A stretch of 64,000 bases of DNA, taken from contig JADJPJ010000087.1 in assembly GCA_016713325.1 (NCBI GenBank), forward strand, positions 248,001 to 312,000, written 5' to 3'. This DNA is from Candidatus Flexifilum affinis. Its GTDB lineage: Bacteria; Chloroflexota; Anaerolineae; Aggregatilineales; Phototrophicaceae. Under the pieces are notes generated by a model, which was given only the letters and a program-made list of their open reading frames with translations, did no database searches and had not been told where the DNA came from. This document shows, in pieces, positions 1-9,733 of the stretch. The position numbers and the translations under genes are program-made. Position 1 is the stretch's first letter. Every line of letters starts with the position of its first letter.

Positions 1-779
1 TGAAGGCCGCCATTCAGCGCGAATACTTCACGGCGACTGGCAGGCTGGCCGTGCCGACTCAGACGGGATATGTTCTGGCACTCTATATGGACCTTGTGCC
101 GGACGAGCATCGAGAACGCGTGAAGAAGGATCTGATTGCCAGGCTCAACAAAGACAAGGCGCATCTGCGCACCGGGTTTGTCGGAACCCCCTATCTTTGC
201 CGGGTGCTCTCCAACAACGGCGCGAATGACCTGGCCTACCGACTGCTGCTCAACGAGGATTATCCCTCCTGGTTGTACGCGGTCAATCTGGGCGCGACAA
301 CCATCTGGGAGCGCTGGAATTCCCTGAACCCCGATGGCTCGATCAGCTCAACGAGCATGAACTCACTCAATCACTACGCCTATGGCTCGATTGCCGAGTG
401 GATGTACCGCGACATGTGTGGCTTGAACCCGTCATCAGGCGATGATGCAATCACTGGTTTTCGTCATGCGCGGATCGAGCCAAAGCCTGACCGATCGCTC
501 CAGTGGGCGAGGGCGTGCTGCCGCACCGCCGCCGGCCTCTACGAAAGCGGCTGGCGAATTGATGACACGGGCCATGTCACCCTTGACGTCGTCATTCCGT
601 TCAACGCTTCTGCCACGGTAATCCTGACCGACGTCCTTGAAGGCCAGGTTCTGGTCGATGGCGTAGCGCCGGGCGACAATGCGCAGGGTGGAGAACGTCA
701 GAAATTTCGTCTCGGAGCAAGAACCTACAGGATTGAGTACACGCTTCGAGAAGAAATTCGCGCGACCTCGGGGAGCTGA
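1..779 (+). CDS. Alpha-L-rhamnosidase (GH78), C-terminal part, cut by window edge
   Basis: About 258 residues of the C-terminal part of a GH78 alpha-L-rhamnosidase, which removes terminal L-rhamnose from glycosides. The reading frame is already open at base 3, so the gene begins outside the window. Visible family marks are the late (alpha/alpha)6-barrel helices with TGYVLALYMDL and TGFVGTPYLCRVL, the GATTIWERWNS segment that carries a conserved active-site glutamate (bases about 289-321), NHYAYGSIAEWMYRD, and then the C-terminal beta-sandwich starting near GFRHARIEP. The general-acid region lies upstream and is not visible. No signal peptide can be judged. The next gene is convergent. Confidence 0.9.
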   Translation, partial: KAAIQREYFTATGRLAVPTQTGYVLALYMDLVPDEHRERVKKDLIARLNKDKAHLRTGFVGTPYLCRVLSNNGANDLAYRLLLNEDYPSWLYAVNLGATTIWERWNSLNPDGSISSTSMNSLNHYAYGSIAEWMYRDMCGLNPSSGDDAITGFRHARIEPKPDRSLQWARACCRTAAGLYESGWRIDDTGHVTLDVVIPFNASATVILTDVLEGQVLVDGVAPGDNAQGGERQKFRLGARTYRIEYTLREEIRATSGS

Positions 780-945
780 TTATCGCCTGAGCGAACGCGC
801 AGGTGCAAGCGATCGCGCGACAGACCAGGAAGCAGGCTGCGCGCCAATCGCAGATGCCTGACCCCATGGCCGGGCTTTCGCGTATGGAACTGAATCCACA
901 TTGTGCTTGGCGCAGTCTCATCAGGATGGGTCACACGACGGTTCT

Positions 946-1473
946 CTAACAGGGTGACTGCGTGCCTGCCGGACGGAGTGTCGCGATTGATGGGTCGCGC
1001 ACGCCGTTCAGTTGATACGAGTCTCGTGCGATCCAGCCCACGTAGCGCGTTTGCGCCGACTCCACGTAAATCACGTTCAGCCAGTGATATCCGTCGGCCT
1101 CGACCTCTGACGAGCCGGGTACCAGCAGAACCTCGACCTGATTCGGCACTCGGAACACCTGTGTGGCCCCTGCACTCGGGGCAGAACGCAGACTCAGTTT
1201 GTTGTCGGATCTTGCGCCGGAATAGGTGGTATAGACCGGGCAGAGCGCACCCAGAATTGGTACGCTGGTCACTGAAACACCGATCGTCGGCAGGTTCGGT
1301 ATGGGCAACAATGTCGGAGTCGCGGCAGTCGTCGGGGGGGTGACACTGGTGATGAGGGCAGGAGAAGCCTGCAGGCTCGGCGGAGGGGATGGGATCATCG
1401 TTGGAGGAGACGATGTCAGATTGCAGGCTGCAACCGCCAAAACGGTGAGAAGAATCAGCCAGATGCGCCGCAT
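946..1473 (-). CDS. Lipoprotein with SH3b-like domain
   Basis: 175 residues. The N-terminus MRRIWLILLTVLAVAAC is a typical lipoprotein signal with the lipobox ending at Cys17, so the mature protein should be membrane anchored outside the cell. Residues about 20-65 are a Pro/Thr/Ser-rich linker. Residues about 75-160 look like a bacterial SH3 (SH3b) domain: LSLRSAPSAGATQVFRVPN, then EVLLVPGSS, YHWLNVIY and YVGWIARDSYQL follow the usual SLR-x-GP / W-x-V / GW pattern. SH3b domains usually bind cell wall or glycans, but the ligand here is unknown. The gene stands alone; a second SH3b protein is encoded at 2140. Confidence 0.75.
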   Translation of the reverse strand: MRRIWLILLTVLAVAACNLTSSPPTMIPSPPPSLQASPALITSVTPPTTAATPTLLPIPNLPTIGVSVTSVPILGALCPVYTTYSGARSDNKLSLRSAPSAGATQVFRVPNQVEVLLVPGSSEVEADGYHWLNVIYVESAQTRYVGWIARDSYQLNGVRDPSIATLRPAGTQSPC

Positions 1474-2139
1474 GGTCTTGCTCCTACATTTGGCGGCCGA
1501 GTGGATGGTGGCCCTCAGCTGCGGTCGATCTTGCCCATGTTTCAGCTCTTCGTGATGTCGTCATGAGTTGAGGGTTACCCCTACGTCCATTATATCGATA
1601 GCGGCTTTTTCACATCGCTTCATCCCCCAAATGCCGGTGTAGATCAACCGCAATACACGACCTTTACCGTCCTGATTTTGATTCGCTGTTTCACCACAGG
1701 CACGCGGTTCGCGTTTCACTTCTGGCTCGGGGCCGCCGGCCAGCGCCCATCTGCACTCCGCCACCATGCTCGAACAGGAGCACCTGACCGATCATCAGTC
1801 ATCCGCGCGATGATCGCTCAGATGCCTTCGATGGAGTTGTCGCGTAGGCCAGAACCTTTCGCGGGTGCCCAATTCTTCTGCTCTGCTGGATTGTGACATC
1901 TATCACTAACAGCTTGCTGCGTCAAATCCTATACTTGGGATTGGAGCGATAGGCTATCTCTCCGCGCAGCATGGGCCTTTATGACTGCTCTGTCTCGGCA
2001 GCAAACTCCCTAGAGACTGTCTCACCCGCGGAAGTCGGCCGCGCTCTCCCGGAAGTGAACCCTTGAAGGTCGGACCAGTTCTGTCCTGGCCGCCTGACGT
2101 GCGCATCACTTCCATATGCGTCGACACAGGAGGGTTGCC
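1474..2139. other. Intergenic region without a supported gene
   Basis: This stretch lies between two divergently transcribed secreted-protein genes. A 68-codon minus-strand frame (1561-1767) has an unconvincing composition and no recognisable domain, so I do not call it. I see a weak inverted repeat (GATCATC at 1790-1796 and GATGATC at 1809-1815). Promoters for both flanking genes are expected here, but none can be picked with confidence. Confidence 0.5.
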
Positions 2140-4430
2140 ATGTCACTGGTCCGAAATCCCCGCCTCTTGTTCGTTTCCGCCTTGCTCTTCGTTCTGTTTT
2201 CCGCCTATCCGGTCGAGGGTCTTGACCCGACAGGAAGCGCCGCGCTGCTCCCGGCCAGCGACTGGTGGCTGGTCGTCCACAACCAATGCAGCGACACGCT
2301 CCACTGGATTAGCCCCGCAGGAGAAGCCGCGTCCATTCCTCGCCCAGCGCTGCCGAATGAGGCGGCGGGCGCGCCTTGCACTTCTCGTGCCATGCACATT
2401 TCGCAGGATGGGCGCTTTCTGGCACAGGCGGCTCGTCTGTCCAGCGGAGCCTCTGCCGTCGGTTTCTACGATCTGCAGACAGGCACCTGGCTCCGCGTCT
2501 ATGAAGCACCGGCGAATGAATTGGCGCACCTGGGGTATCGCTACTCGTCCGATCGTGGCGATCAGATTGCGGTGAGCTTCTCTGCCGTCCCGGCGACCGC
2601 CGCCGGATGGCGTGTGGTCGTGTTCAACATGGCGACCGGCGCCGAAGTGTACGAACTGCGCAGTGACGGCATCGAGATCGCCAGCTTTGTCGGCGGAGAA
2701 TTCCTCGCATCGATCCCTACGGTTCCGCAGGTTCTGCTGCTCGGCGAAGATCCGACGACGCTCAACGAGACGGTGGTCATTCGTTTTGACCGACCCACAG
2801 GAGGCGATCCGTATGGGGCGGTCGACTGGTATCCTCTGGGCGCGCCAGGGGTGTCGCAGGCGTTGATCAGCAGCCCCTATAGCGTCAGTGACGTCGACAT
2901 TCTGCCGAATGGTCAGGCGATCGAAGCCTATCAGCAATCGGGCTATGCGCCTGGGCCGCCCGCGGGCGCCATGGCGACGATTACCACGAATGCGGTCGGA
3001 TTGGTGCGCCCGGACCACCTTGGTGACTTCGTGCCGGTCAGTCTATTCTTCGCCGATGGCCTGAGCACAGTCTATGATTCGCATTGGGGTGCCGATGGCC
3101 GTATCGCGTTCTTCCGACGCTACGACGGTACTGTCGACCGTCTGCACTGGATCAGATTGGGGACGGCCGTCCTCCTGCCGATAGAGCAGCAGGTGGCCCA
3201 GATCCTCGGCGTGCCAAATGGGTTCGTCTTCAGCACCGCAGACGGCGTGTATTTTCTGAGTGAAAGCACTTCCGCCCCAACCGGACCCGTGTTTTCTGAC
3301 CCGGCGCTGAGCGGTTCCATGGCTTTCGTCTGGGCCACGGCCTACGGAAACCCACCGCTGGCCCTGGATGCGCCACATGGTGCCGCCTCCGCAGCGCCTC
3401 CGCTGCTGATTGTAACGGCAACGCCGGATGCGAGCGGGTGCCGTATCCGCAGCGCCGACGGCAGCGCTGTGAACATCCGATCGGGTCCGGGTACCGAGTA
3501 TGCCACGCTGGGGCAGGCGGCGGGGAGCATGGAACTGCCGGTCATCGGCTACTATGGACAGTGGTACGCGGCCAATTTGGGAGGCTCCACGGGCTGGATT
3601 GCCGGGTGGGTCAGCACCTTACTCGGCGACTGTGGTGGGCTTCCCCTTATCAACACGTTCGGTCCGCCGCCCGCGACGCCTCCTCCAGCGACGCTTCCGC
3701 CCGGAGGCGGTGGCCAGCCCGATCTGTATGTCAGCGAGTTTGCGCTTGATCCGTCTACCCCGGTACAGGGCCAGCCGGTGAATGTGCGTCTGGGGGTGTA
3801 CAACCAGGGCAGCATGCCGGTTTCTGGTGCCTTCCACATTGCCTGGTACCCCGGCGAGAACTACGGATCGCCGGCCTGTGGCTGGGATCTGGACAGTCTC
3901 GCTGCGCGGGGTGGCCGCATCCTGACCTGCACCTATGCGGGCTATCCCAGCGCCTATGCGGCGATCAACACGCTCGTCGTCCTGGACACCGGGAACGCGG
4001 TCACAGAGAGCGACGAGTTCAACAACCATGGCTCAGCCGTGCAATCAGCGTGTCAGAGCCCGGCGGCGTGGGAGGCGGCCAACCTGATCTTTATATCAGC
4101 GAGTTCTCGCTCGATCCGGCGACTCCCGTTCGCGGCCAGCCGGTCAACGTTCGCGTCGGTGTGTATAACCAGGGAAGCGCGGCGGTCAGCGGGACTGGCT
4201 TCCACATCGCCTGGTACCCCGGAGAAAATTACGCGACACCGGCCTGCGAATGGGATCTCGACAGTATGTCTGCGCGCGGCGGTCGCATCCTGACCTGCAC
4301 CTATGCCGGGTATCCGAGTCCCTATGCCTCGATCAATACCAAAGTCGCCGTGGATACGGCGAATTCGGTGAGCGAGAGCAACGAGTCGAACAATCTCTAT
4401 ACCCAGACGATCAGTGTGGCGGGTCCGTAG
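2140..4430 (+). CDS. Secreted protein: N-terminal beta-propeller-like region, SH3b domain, two CARDB repeats (one frame break)
   Basis: The start at 2140 is chosen because AGGAGGG (2128-2134) precedes it at normal spacing and a Sec signal peptide follows (about residues 1-28). Residues about 30-420 resemble a WD40/propeller-like sequence without clear motifs. An SH3b domain follows (VNIRSGPGTEYATLG, then GWIAGWVSTLL). A Pro/Gly linker leads to two CARDB-type repeats, each beginning GGGQPDLY(V/I)SEF and ending in a (D/N)E(F/S)NN motif. The frame breaks near 4043: GTGCAATCAGCG needs one more A (GTGCAAATCAGCG) to continue as VQISVSEPGG into the second repeat. Repaired length is about 763 residues. 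Probably a surface adhesin-like or scaffold protein; the function is unknown. Confidence 0.75.
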
Positions 4431-4440
4431 TCTGGGGGGT

Positions 4441-4477
4441 GTGCGATGCGGTAGGTGTTCTGCCTACTGCATCGCAC
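4441..4477. terminator. Hairpin between convergent genes
   Basis: Inverted repeat with arms 4441-4455 and 4463-4477 (GTGCGATGCGGTAGG and its complement with one mismatch) and a 7-base loop. It lies between the convergent stops at 4430 and 4500, so it can serve either strand. It has no strong U tract. Confidence 0.6.
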
Positions 4478-4499
4478 GATCCACACGGCTGTTCTCCGG

Positions 4500-5435
4500 T
4501 TACGACGAATTGTGCTGGGCGTAGTAGGCGGCGCCGATCAGACAGACGTCGTCGCCCAGCCGCGCGGGACGAATCAGATCTGGCGGCAGGAAACGCCGAT
4601 CGAGGATGTACTCGTCGATCACGGCGCGGGCCGGCGCCAGCAGCAGGTCACCGAGGAGCGAGACGCTGCCGCCGAGCACGATAGCTTGAGGGCTGATCAC
4701 GTGCATCAGGTTGACCAGCCCAATTCCCAGATATCGCCCCGCTTGCTCGACGACGGACACTGCGAATGGGTCTCCACGCTGTGCAGCCGTGCCCACGGCC
4801 CGGCCGTCGACCTGTCCCAGAGGCATCTCGCGCAGCGTCGATGCCTTGTCGGACTGCTGAAGTGTGGAGCGTGCCAGGGCGCCGAGCCCGGTGCCGGACG
4901 CGACGTCTTCCAGCCGAACCAGCTCTCCGGTCGGCAGCGCGACCAGTTGATGGCCGGGTTCGGCGGCCAGTCCGCTCCAACCGCTGTACAGCCGGCCGCC
5001 GATCACCAGCCCGCCGCCAATGCCGGTGCTGATGGTCAGATAGACGACAGGGTCGCAGCCCTCCGCCGCTCCGCGAGCATACTCGGCCAGCGCGGCCAGG
5101 TTGGCGTCGTTGTGCATGAAAGCAGGCACATTGCCCAGAGCAGCGCTGATATTGCTAGCCAGCGGCACATTCTGCCAACCGGGCAGGGTCCGCGCATGGT
5201 AGATGATGCCGGTGTGCGGGTCGAGTGGCCCTGGCGCGGAAATGCCGATGGCGCTGAGCGGCCTGACGGCCACAACGCGCTTTGCCAGCGCAATGATTCG
5301 GGCGATCACGTCCGCCTGGGGCTCGGCCACATTGGAGAGGATTTCCTGCCGCGCGACCATCGTCAGACCGTCATCGCGGCGCTTGAACAGGGCAGCGCGG
5401 GTTCGCGTGCCGCCGAAGTCAATGCTGAGGATCAT
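4500..5435 (-). CDS. ROK-family sugar kinase
   Basis: 311 residues from the ATG at 5435, which lies 4 bases after the stop of the upstream phosphofructokinase gene and directly before the phosphate-binding motif ILSIDFGGTRTRAALF. An in-frame ATG at 5462 lies inside the upstream gene and is less likely. Other ROK features are the acid pair region AFMHNDANLAALAE, the glycine-rich STGIGGGLVIGGRLYSG, and a C-terminal IVLGGSVSLLGD. ROK kinases phosphorylate glucose, N-acetyl sugars or fructose. The cysteine zinc motif (CxCGxxGCxE) found after GH in many ROK proteins is missing; the sequence there is EPGHQLVALPTGELV. The substrate is therefore uncertain. It is probably co-transcribed with the phosphofructokinase. 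Confidence 0.85.
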   Translation of the reverse strand: MILSIDFGGTRTRAALFKRRDDGLTMVARQEILSNVAEPQADVIARIIALAKRVVAVRPLSAIGISAPGPLDPHTGIIYHARTLPGWQNVPLASNISAALGNVPAFMHNDANLAALAEYARGAAEGCDPVVYLTISTGIGGGLVIGGRLYSGWSGLAAEPGHQLVALPTGELVRLEDVASGTGLGALARSTLQQSDKASTLREMPLGQVDGRAVGTAAQRGDPFAVSVVEQAGRYLGIGLVNLMHVISPQAIVLGGSVSLLGDLLLAPARAVIDEYILDRRFLPPDLIRPARLGDDVCLIGAAYYAQHNSS

Positions 5436-5439
5436 CGAT

Positions 5440-6393
5440 TCACAACCCGTTGATCTGGTCATAGTGCGTTCGATCGATGGACGGGGCAGGGAAGGTGTTC
5501 AGATCGCCCTCAAACAGCACATGGGCGCCGCGCTGTTCGAGCAAGGTGCCACGGCGTGTGCCTGAAGCGAATGCCTGGTAGGCTGCTGTGGCCCACGATG
5601 CCGCAAGCGCGCGGTCAAGGTGGGTAGGGCTACCGCCACGCTGTGCATGACCCAGATGGACGTCGCGCACACGCACACCAACGCGCTCGCTGATCAACGC
5701 AGGCAGCTCGCGCGATTGGGGCACCCCTTCCGAGTGGACAACCAGGGCGTAGCCATCCGCCGACAAGGCGGACCGAACCCGGTCGGCCAGCCAGTCCAGC
5801 TCAAACGGAATCTCGGGCGCCAGCACAGCATGGGCGCCGACCGCATAGCCGATGGCCAGCGCGAGATGTCCGGTGCCGCCGCCGAGCGTTTCGACGGTGA
5901 AGATGCGCCCAGGCAGCGCACGGCCTGTCGCCATGGCACCGTCGATGCTGGCGTAGGCGAAGTTGCAGGCGCTGTCAAACCCCAGCGTGCGGTCGGTCGC
6001 GGCCACGTCATTGTCGATGGTGGTTGGCAGGGCGATGCAGGCGACTCCCATCTCGTTCAGGATGGACGGCAGGTGCTTGAGCGTCCCATCGCCGCCGAAC
6101 AGGAAGATGCCGTCGATGCCTTCAGACTGTAGCCGGGCGGCCAGCGCCTGCCGAGCCACAGGATCGCGCATGACGGGTTCGCGGCTGGAGGCGATGAACG
6201 ATCCACCCAGACTGACGTGCGGGGCCAGGATGCGCGGCGTGAGCGACACATGCGGTGCGTTGACGGCTGCCGGAAAACCGCCATCTGCGCCAACGAGCAT
6301 GTCGCCATGCGCTGCGGCGATGCGTGAAAAATGCCAGAGTGCGGCGTTGATCCCTGGTGCGTCTCCACCGCTGACCACCGCGAGTATTTTCAT
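5440..6393 (-). CDS. 6-phosphofructokinase (short ATP-type)
   Basis: 317 residues. The start at 6393 is preceded by GAGG at good spacing and gives MKILAVVSGGDAPGINAAL; a longer upstream open frame has no family similarity. The key motifs are GGDAPG (9-14), GGDGT (100-104) and PTTIDND (123-129, with the catalytic Asp127). Glycine follows Asp in GGDGT and there is no lysine in the TIDND motif, both of which favour ATP over pyrophosphate as phosphoryl donor. VETLGGGTGHLAL replaces the usual VEVMGR-type segment. The enzyme would convert fructose 6-phosphate to the 1,6-bisphosphate. It heads a two-gene minus-strand operon with the ROK kinase and is divergent from the sugar ABC operon at 6624. Confidence 0.85.
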   Translation of the reverse strand: MKILAVVSGGDAPGINAALWHFSRIAAAHGDMLVGADGGFPAAVNAPHVSLTPRILAPHVSLGGSFIASSREPVMRDPVARQALAARLQSEGIDGIFLFGGDGTLKHLPSILNEMGVACIALPTTIDNDVAATDRTLGFDSACNFAYASIDGAMATGRALPGRIFTVETLGGGTGHLALAIGYAVGAHAVLAPEIPFELDWLADRVRSALSADGYALVVHSEGVPQSRELPALISERVGVRVRDVHLGHAQRGGSPTHLDRALAASWATAAYQAFASGTRRGTLLEQRGAHVLFEGDLNTFPAPSIDRTHYDQINGL

Positions 6394-6623
6394 GTCCTCT
6401 GCATCCCTGTGTGCCGTGAGTTGACGGACCATGCCTTGAACGTTACCATAAGTCACAGGGCTACAGCGACCCTCATTGTGACTGCCGTGTGAAACGATGC
6501 ACAAGCCCGTGGAAAGGAGTCCTGGCTGAAAAAACTGAACGGTGTACGAGAGTAAGTTCAAGCATTGGCATGCAATTAGCCCGATCTCACATTCTCGATG
6601 CAATTCTTGAGGAGCTAGACCAG

Positions 6624-8525
6624 ATGAAGAAGAGTTTGTTTGTGCTCGCCACGCTGTTACTTGTGGCGATGTCACTTGCGCCGCTCGCGTCGGCTCAGGA
6701 TGACGGCTATACGATTGCGTTTGTCCCCGGTGTCAATCCCGATCCGTTCTACATCACCATGGCCTCCGGTGTGAACCAGGCGGCGGCAGATCTCGGTGTG
6801 ACCGTCATTCAGCAGGACCCGGAGCGTTTTGACGTGACCGTCAGCGCCCCGATCATCGAGGCCCTGGTGGCCCGTGGCGATATCGACGCGCTGGTGACCG
6901 CCCCGAACGACCGTGAGCAGTCGATCCCCGTCCTGCAGGAAGCCTACGAAGCGGGCATCCCGGTCATCACTGTCGATACCTTCATCGGCGATGGCGACTA
7001 TGCAAACGGCGAAGTGACCTTCCCGCTGACCTACATCGGCTCCGATAACTTCCAGGGTGGCTACATCGCCTGCACGGCTCTGGCCGATGCGCTTGGCGAA
7101 GGCGCTCAGATCTACATCCAGAACGTGCGGCCGGGCATCAGCACGACCGACCAGCGCGAGGACGGCTGCGAGGCCGCTGCCGCCGATCGTGGCCTGGAAG
7201 TGGTCCGCGTCGACTACAACGACAACAGCGCCGACACCGCGCAGCAGCAGACCGCCGCTGTACTCCAGGCCAACCCGAACGTTGCGGGCATGTTCGCGAC
7301 CAACACGTTCGGCGCTCTCGGCGCTGGCGCGGCGATCCAGAACGCTGGTCTGGCCGATGCTGTCCAGGTTGCGCTGTTCGATGCCTCTGAAGAGAACATC
7401 AGCGACCTGCGTGACGGCACCGTCTCGCTGGTGATCGCCCAGAAGCCCGCCGACATGGGCTACCTCGGTGTCTCGCTGGCGGTTGCGGCGCTGGACGGCG
7501 TGCAGTCGCTTCCGAAGCGCATCCCCACCGGGTACTTCGTCTTCACGCGCGACAACGTCGACGATCCCGACAACGCGCGCTTCATCTACAGCAGCGCGAC
7601 AGCCGAAGCGCAGCCCGCCTTCGACTCGTCGTTCAACCTGGCTTTCGTGCCGGGTGTGAACCCCGATCCGTTCTACATCACCATGTCGCGCGGCGTGAAC
7701 GCGGCGGCCTCCCGCTATGGCATCACCGTCATTCAGCAGGACCCGGAACGTTTTGACGTGACCGTCAGCGCACCGATCATCGAGGCTCTGGTGGCCCGTG
7801 GCGATATCAACGCGCTGGTGACCGCCCCGAACGACCGTGAACAGTCGATCCCCGTCCTGCAGGAAGCTCACGAAGCGGGCGTCCCGGTCATCACCGTCGA
7901 TACCTTCATCGGCGATGGCGACTATGCGGCCGGCGAAGTGACCTTCCCGCTGTCTTACATCGGCTCCGATAACTTCCAGGGTGGCTACATCGCTTGCTCG
8001 GCCCTGGCCGATGCGCTTGGCGAAGGCGCTCAGATTTACATCCAGAACGTGCGTCCGGGCATCAGCACGACCGACCAGCGCGAAGACGGCTGCGAGGCCG
8101 CTGCCGCCGATCGTGGCCTGGAAGTGGTCCGCGTCGACTACAACGACAACAGCGCCGACACCGCGCAGCAGCAGACCGCCGCTGTGCTCCAGGCCAACCC
8201 GAATGTTGCCGGCATGTTCGCGACCAACACGTTCGGCGCTCTCGGCGCCGGCGCGGCGATCCAGAACGCTGGTCTGGCGGGCGGCGTCCAGGTGGCGCTG
8301 TTCGATGCTTCGGAAGAGAACATCGGCTACCTGCGTGACGGCACCGTCTCGCTGGTGATCGCGCAGATCCCGTCGGACATGGGCTACCTTGGCGTTGTGT
8401 TCTCGATGGCCAATCAGCGCGGCTACACGTCCGTTCCGAAGCGCGTTCCGACTGGTTACTTCGTGTTCAATGCGGAAAACGTGGACAGCGAAGAAGCTGC
8501 TGCCTTCATCTACACCGGCAACTAA
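6624..8525 (+). CDS. Sugar ABC transporter substrate-binding protein with two tandem, nearly identical PBP domains
   Basis: 633 residues from the ATG at 6624, preceded by GAGGAG (6609-6614) and followed by a Sec signal peptide (MKKSLFVLATLLLVAM to SAQ). A type 1 periplasmic-binding fold of the ribose/xylose family occurs twice: residues about 32-339 and 340-633, each starting AFVPGVNPDPFYITM. By eye the two copies differ at only about 19 of 250 aligned residues, most of them in the first 20. Shared signature segments include VTAPNDREQSIPVLQEA, VDTFIGDGDYA and GSDNFQGGYIAC. Only the first copy has a signal peptide. Most such binding proteins have one domain. It is the first gene of a transporter operon and is followed by a strong hairpin. 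Whether both sites bind the same sugar is unknown. Confidence 0.9.
   Translation: MKKSLFVLATLLLVAMSLAPLASAQDDGYTIAFVPGVNPDPFYITMASGVNQAAADLGVTVIQQDPERFDVTVSAPIIEALVARGDIDALVTAPNDREQSIPVLQEAYEAGIPVITVDTFIGDGDYANGEVTFPLTYIGSDNFQGGYIACTALADALGEGAQIYIQNVRPGISTTDQREDGCEAAAADRGLEVVRVDYNDNSADTAQQQTAAVLQANPNVAGMFATNTFGALGAGAAIQNAGLADAVQVALFDASEENISDLRDGTVSLVIAQKPADMGYLGVSLAVAALDGVQSLPKRIPTGYFVFTRDNVDDPDNARFIYSSATAEAQPAFDSSFNLAFVPGVNPDPFYITMSRGVNAAASRYGITVIQQDPERFDVTVSAPIIEALVARGDINALVTAPNDREQSIPVLQEAHEAGVPVITVDTFIGDGDYAAGEVTFPLSYIGSDNFQGGYIACSALADALGEGAQIYIQNVRPGISTTDQREDGCEAAAADRGLEVVRVDYNDNSADTAQQQTAAVLQANPNVAGMFATNTFGALGAGAAIQNAGLAGGVQVALFDASEENIGYLRDGTVSLVIAQIPSDMGYLGVVFSMANQRGYTSVPKRVPTGYFVFNAENVDSEEAAAFIYTGN
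6717..8525 (+). repeat. Intragenic tandem duplication, unit about 924 bp
   Basis: The segment starting at 6717 recurs at 7641, an offset of 924 bases (308 codons). Similarity is high at DNA level too, including many synonymous positions (for example around 7100-7320 and 8024-8244), which points to a recent duplication or ongoing gene conversion. Confidence 0.9.
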
Positions 8526-8565
8526 GCGCTTCGCCCAGGCATTCAAGAGGCACTATTCAGCGTGA

Positions 8566-8595
8566 CGGTGGGGTGGGCATGTGCCCACCCCACCG
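8566..8595 (+). promoter_or_regulatory. GC-rich hairpin between binding-protein and permease genes
   Basis: Perfect 13-base stem (8566-8578 CGGTGGGGTGGGC with 8583-8595) and a 4-base loop ATGT, with no U tract after it. Its position after the binding-protein stop suggests an RNA stabiliser or partial attenuator that keeps binding-protein mRNA more abundant than downstream mRNA. Confidence 0.75.
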
Positions 8596-8626
8596 CTCTC
8601 ACGGTTGAGAAGAGGAAATCAAGCAG

Positions 8627-9733
8627 ATGGCCGCCGTTGCAGCGAACCAGCCGGCGTCGCGCCCGAACGTGCTCGACGTTGTGACCAAGATCTGGGCGTA
8701 CTTATTCCTCCTGGCGATGGTGATCTTTTTTTCAGTCACCGGTACCGGTTTCTTTAGCCTGAACAACTTCTCGAATATTCTCGTCACCAGTACGCTGGTC
8801 GCGCTGATGGCGATCGGACAGACTTATGTCATCATCACCAGTGGCATCGACCTCAGCATTGGCTGGACGGTCGGTTTGGCATCGGTCGTGTCGGCGCGAA
8901 CCATGCGCGATCTTGTCAATGGTGGGACCGATCTCGCTCCGGCCATTGCGATCGGTGTAATCATAGCGCTGTTGGCCGCGCTGATTCCGGGACTCATCAA
9001 CGGCGTGCTCATCGCGCGTGTGCGCATTCCCCCTTTCATCGCGACACTGGGCATGTTCGGCATTGTGCGCGGCGCGGCGTTTCTGCTGACTGATGGCCAG
9101 CAGGTGGTTGGTAATCTCCCGGAGACGCTGCGCGGGGTGTTGCGCGCCATCGGCAATGGCAGCGTTGCCTTCTATGTGCCTGGGCAGGGATTAGCGTGGT
9201 GGCAGAGGCCGGCTGATCTGCCGCCTGAAGTCATCCGCGGAGTCGCGCAAATCCTGCCTTATCCAGTGATTATCACGGCGGTCGTTGTGGTCGTCTTTGC
9301 CTTTATCCTCGGGCGGACCAAATTTGGCCGTCACACCTACGCGATTGGCGGCAACCAGGATGCGGCATTGCGCGCGGGCATCAATGTGCGGCGACACCTG
9401 ATCCTGATTTATGTTCTCTCGGCTTTCACCGCCGGCATCGCCGGCGTTCTGCATCTCTTTCGCTTCACCGCCGGTGCGCCCCAGGCGGGGGAGGCCGCGC
9501 TGCTTCAATCGGTTGCGGCGGTCGTCATTGGCGGGACCAACCTGTTTGGCGGCGAGGGGAAGATCAGTGGCGCGGTGATTGGCGCGCTGATCATCGGCGT
9601 CTTGCAGACAGGCCTGGTCATCCTCAACATCGACCCCCTGTGGCAGTTCATCGTCGTCGGTGTCGTCATCATTGTCGCCGTCCTGGTCAACCAGGCGCAG
9701 GCGGCTCTGGAAAGGCTGCGCAGCAATGGCTGA
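8627..9733 (+). CDS. Sugar ABC transporter permease (RbsC/FrcC type)
   Basis: 368 residues with about 8-10 hydrophobic segments and the conserved features of the BPD_transp_2 family: GIDLSIGW near residue 78, IARVRIPPFIATLGM, YAIGGNQDAALRAGI (cytoplasmic loop that contacts the ATPase) and VIGGTNLFGGEGKISGA near the C-terminus. The start at 8627 is preceded by GAGGAAA. The stop overlaps the start of the ATPase gene by 8 bases, so the two are translationally coupled. It forms the membrane channel for the sugar bound by the tandem-domain protein encoded upstream. A single permease gene suggests a homodimer. Confidence 0.92.
   Translation: MAAVAANQPASRPNVLDVVTKIWAYLFLLAMVIFFSVTGTGFFSLNNFSNILVTSTLVALMAIGQTYVIITSGIDLSIGWTVGLASVVSARTMRDLVNGGTDLAPAIAIGVIIALLAALIPGLINGVLIARVRIPPFIATLGMFGIVRGAAFLLTDGQQVVGNLPETLRGVLRAIGNGSVAFYVPGQGLAWWQRPADLPPEVIRGVAQILPYPVIITAVVVVVFAFILGRTKFGRHTYAIGGNQDAALRAGINVRRHLILIYVLSAFTAGIAGVLHLFRFTAGAPQAGEAALLQSVAAVVIGGTNLFGGEGKISGAVIGALIIGVLQTGLVILNIDPLWQFIVVGVVIIVAVLVNQAQAALERLRSNG

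Noticed and set aside
1561..1767. 68-codon minus-strand frame in the intergenic region
   Set aside because: No ribosome-binding site of note, no domain, no neighbours of related function.
1790..1815. Inverted repeat GATCATC / GATGATC
   Set aside because: Seven-base stem with a 12-base loop is too weak to call a terminator or operator.
4455..5453. 332-codon plus-strand open frame
   Set aside because: Lies opposite the ROK kinase gene and has no recognisable domain.
6672..8546. 624-codon minus-strand open frame
   Set aside because: Antisense shadow of the tandem binding-protein gene; it is duplicated only because the sense gene is.
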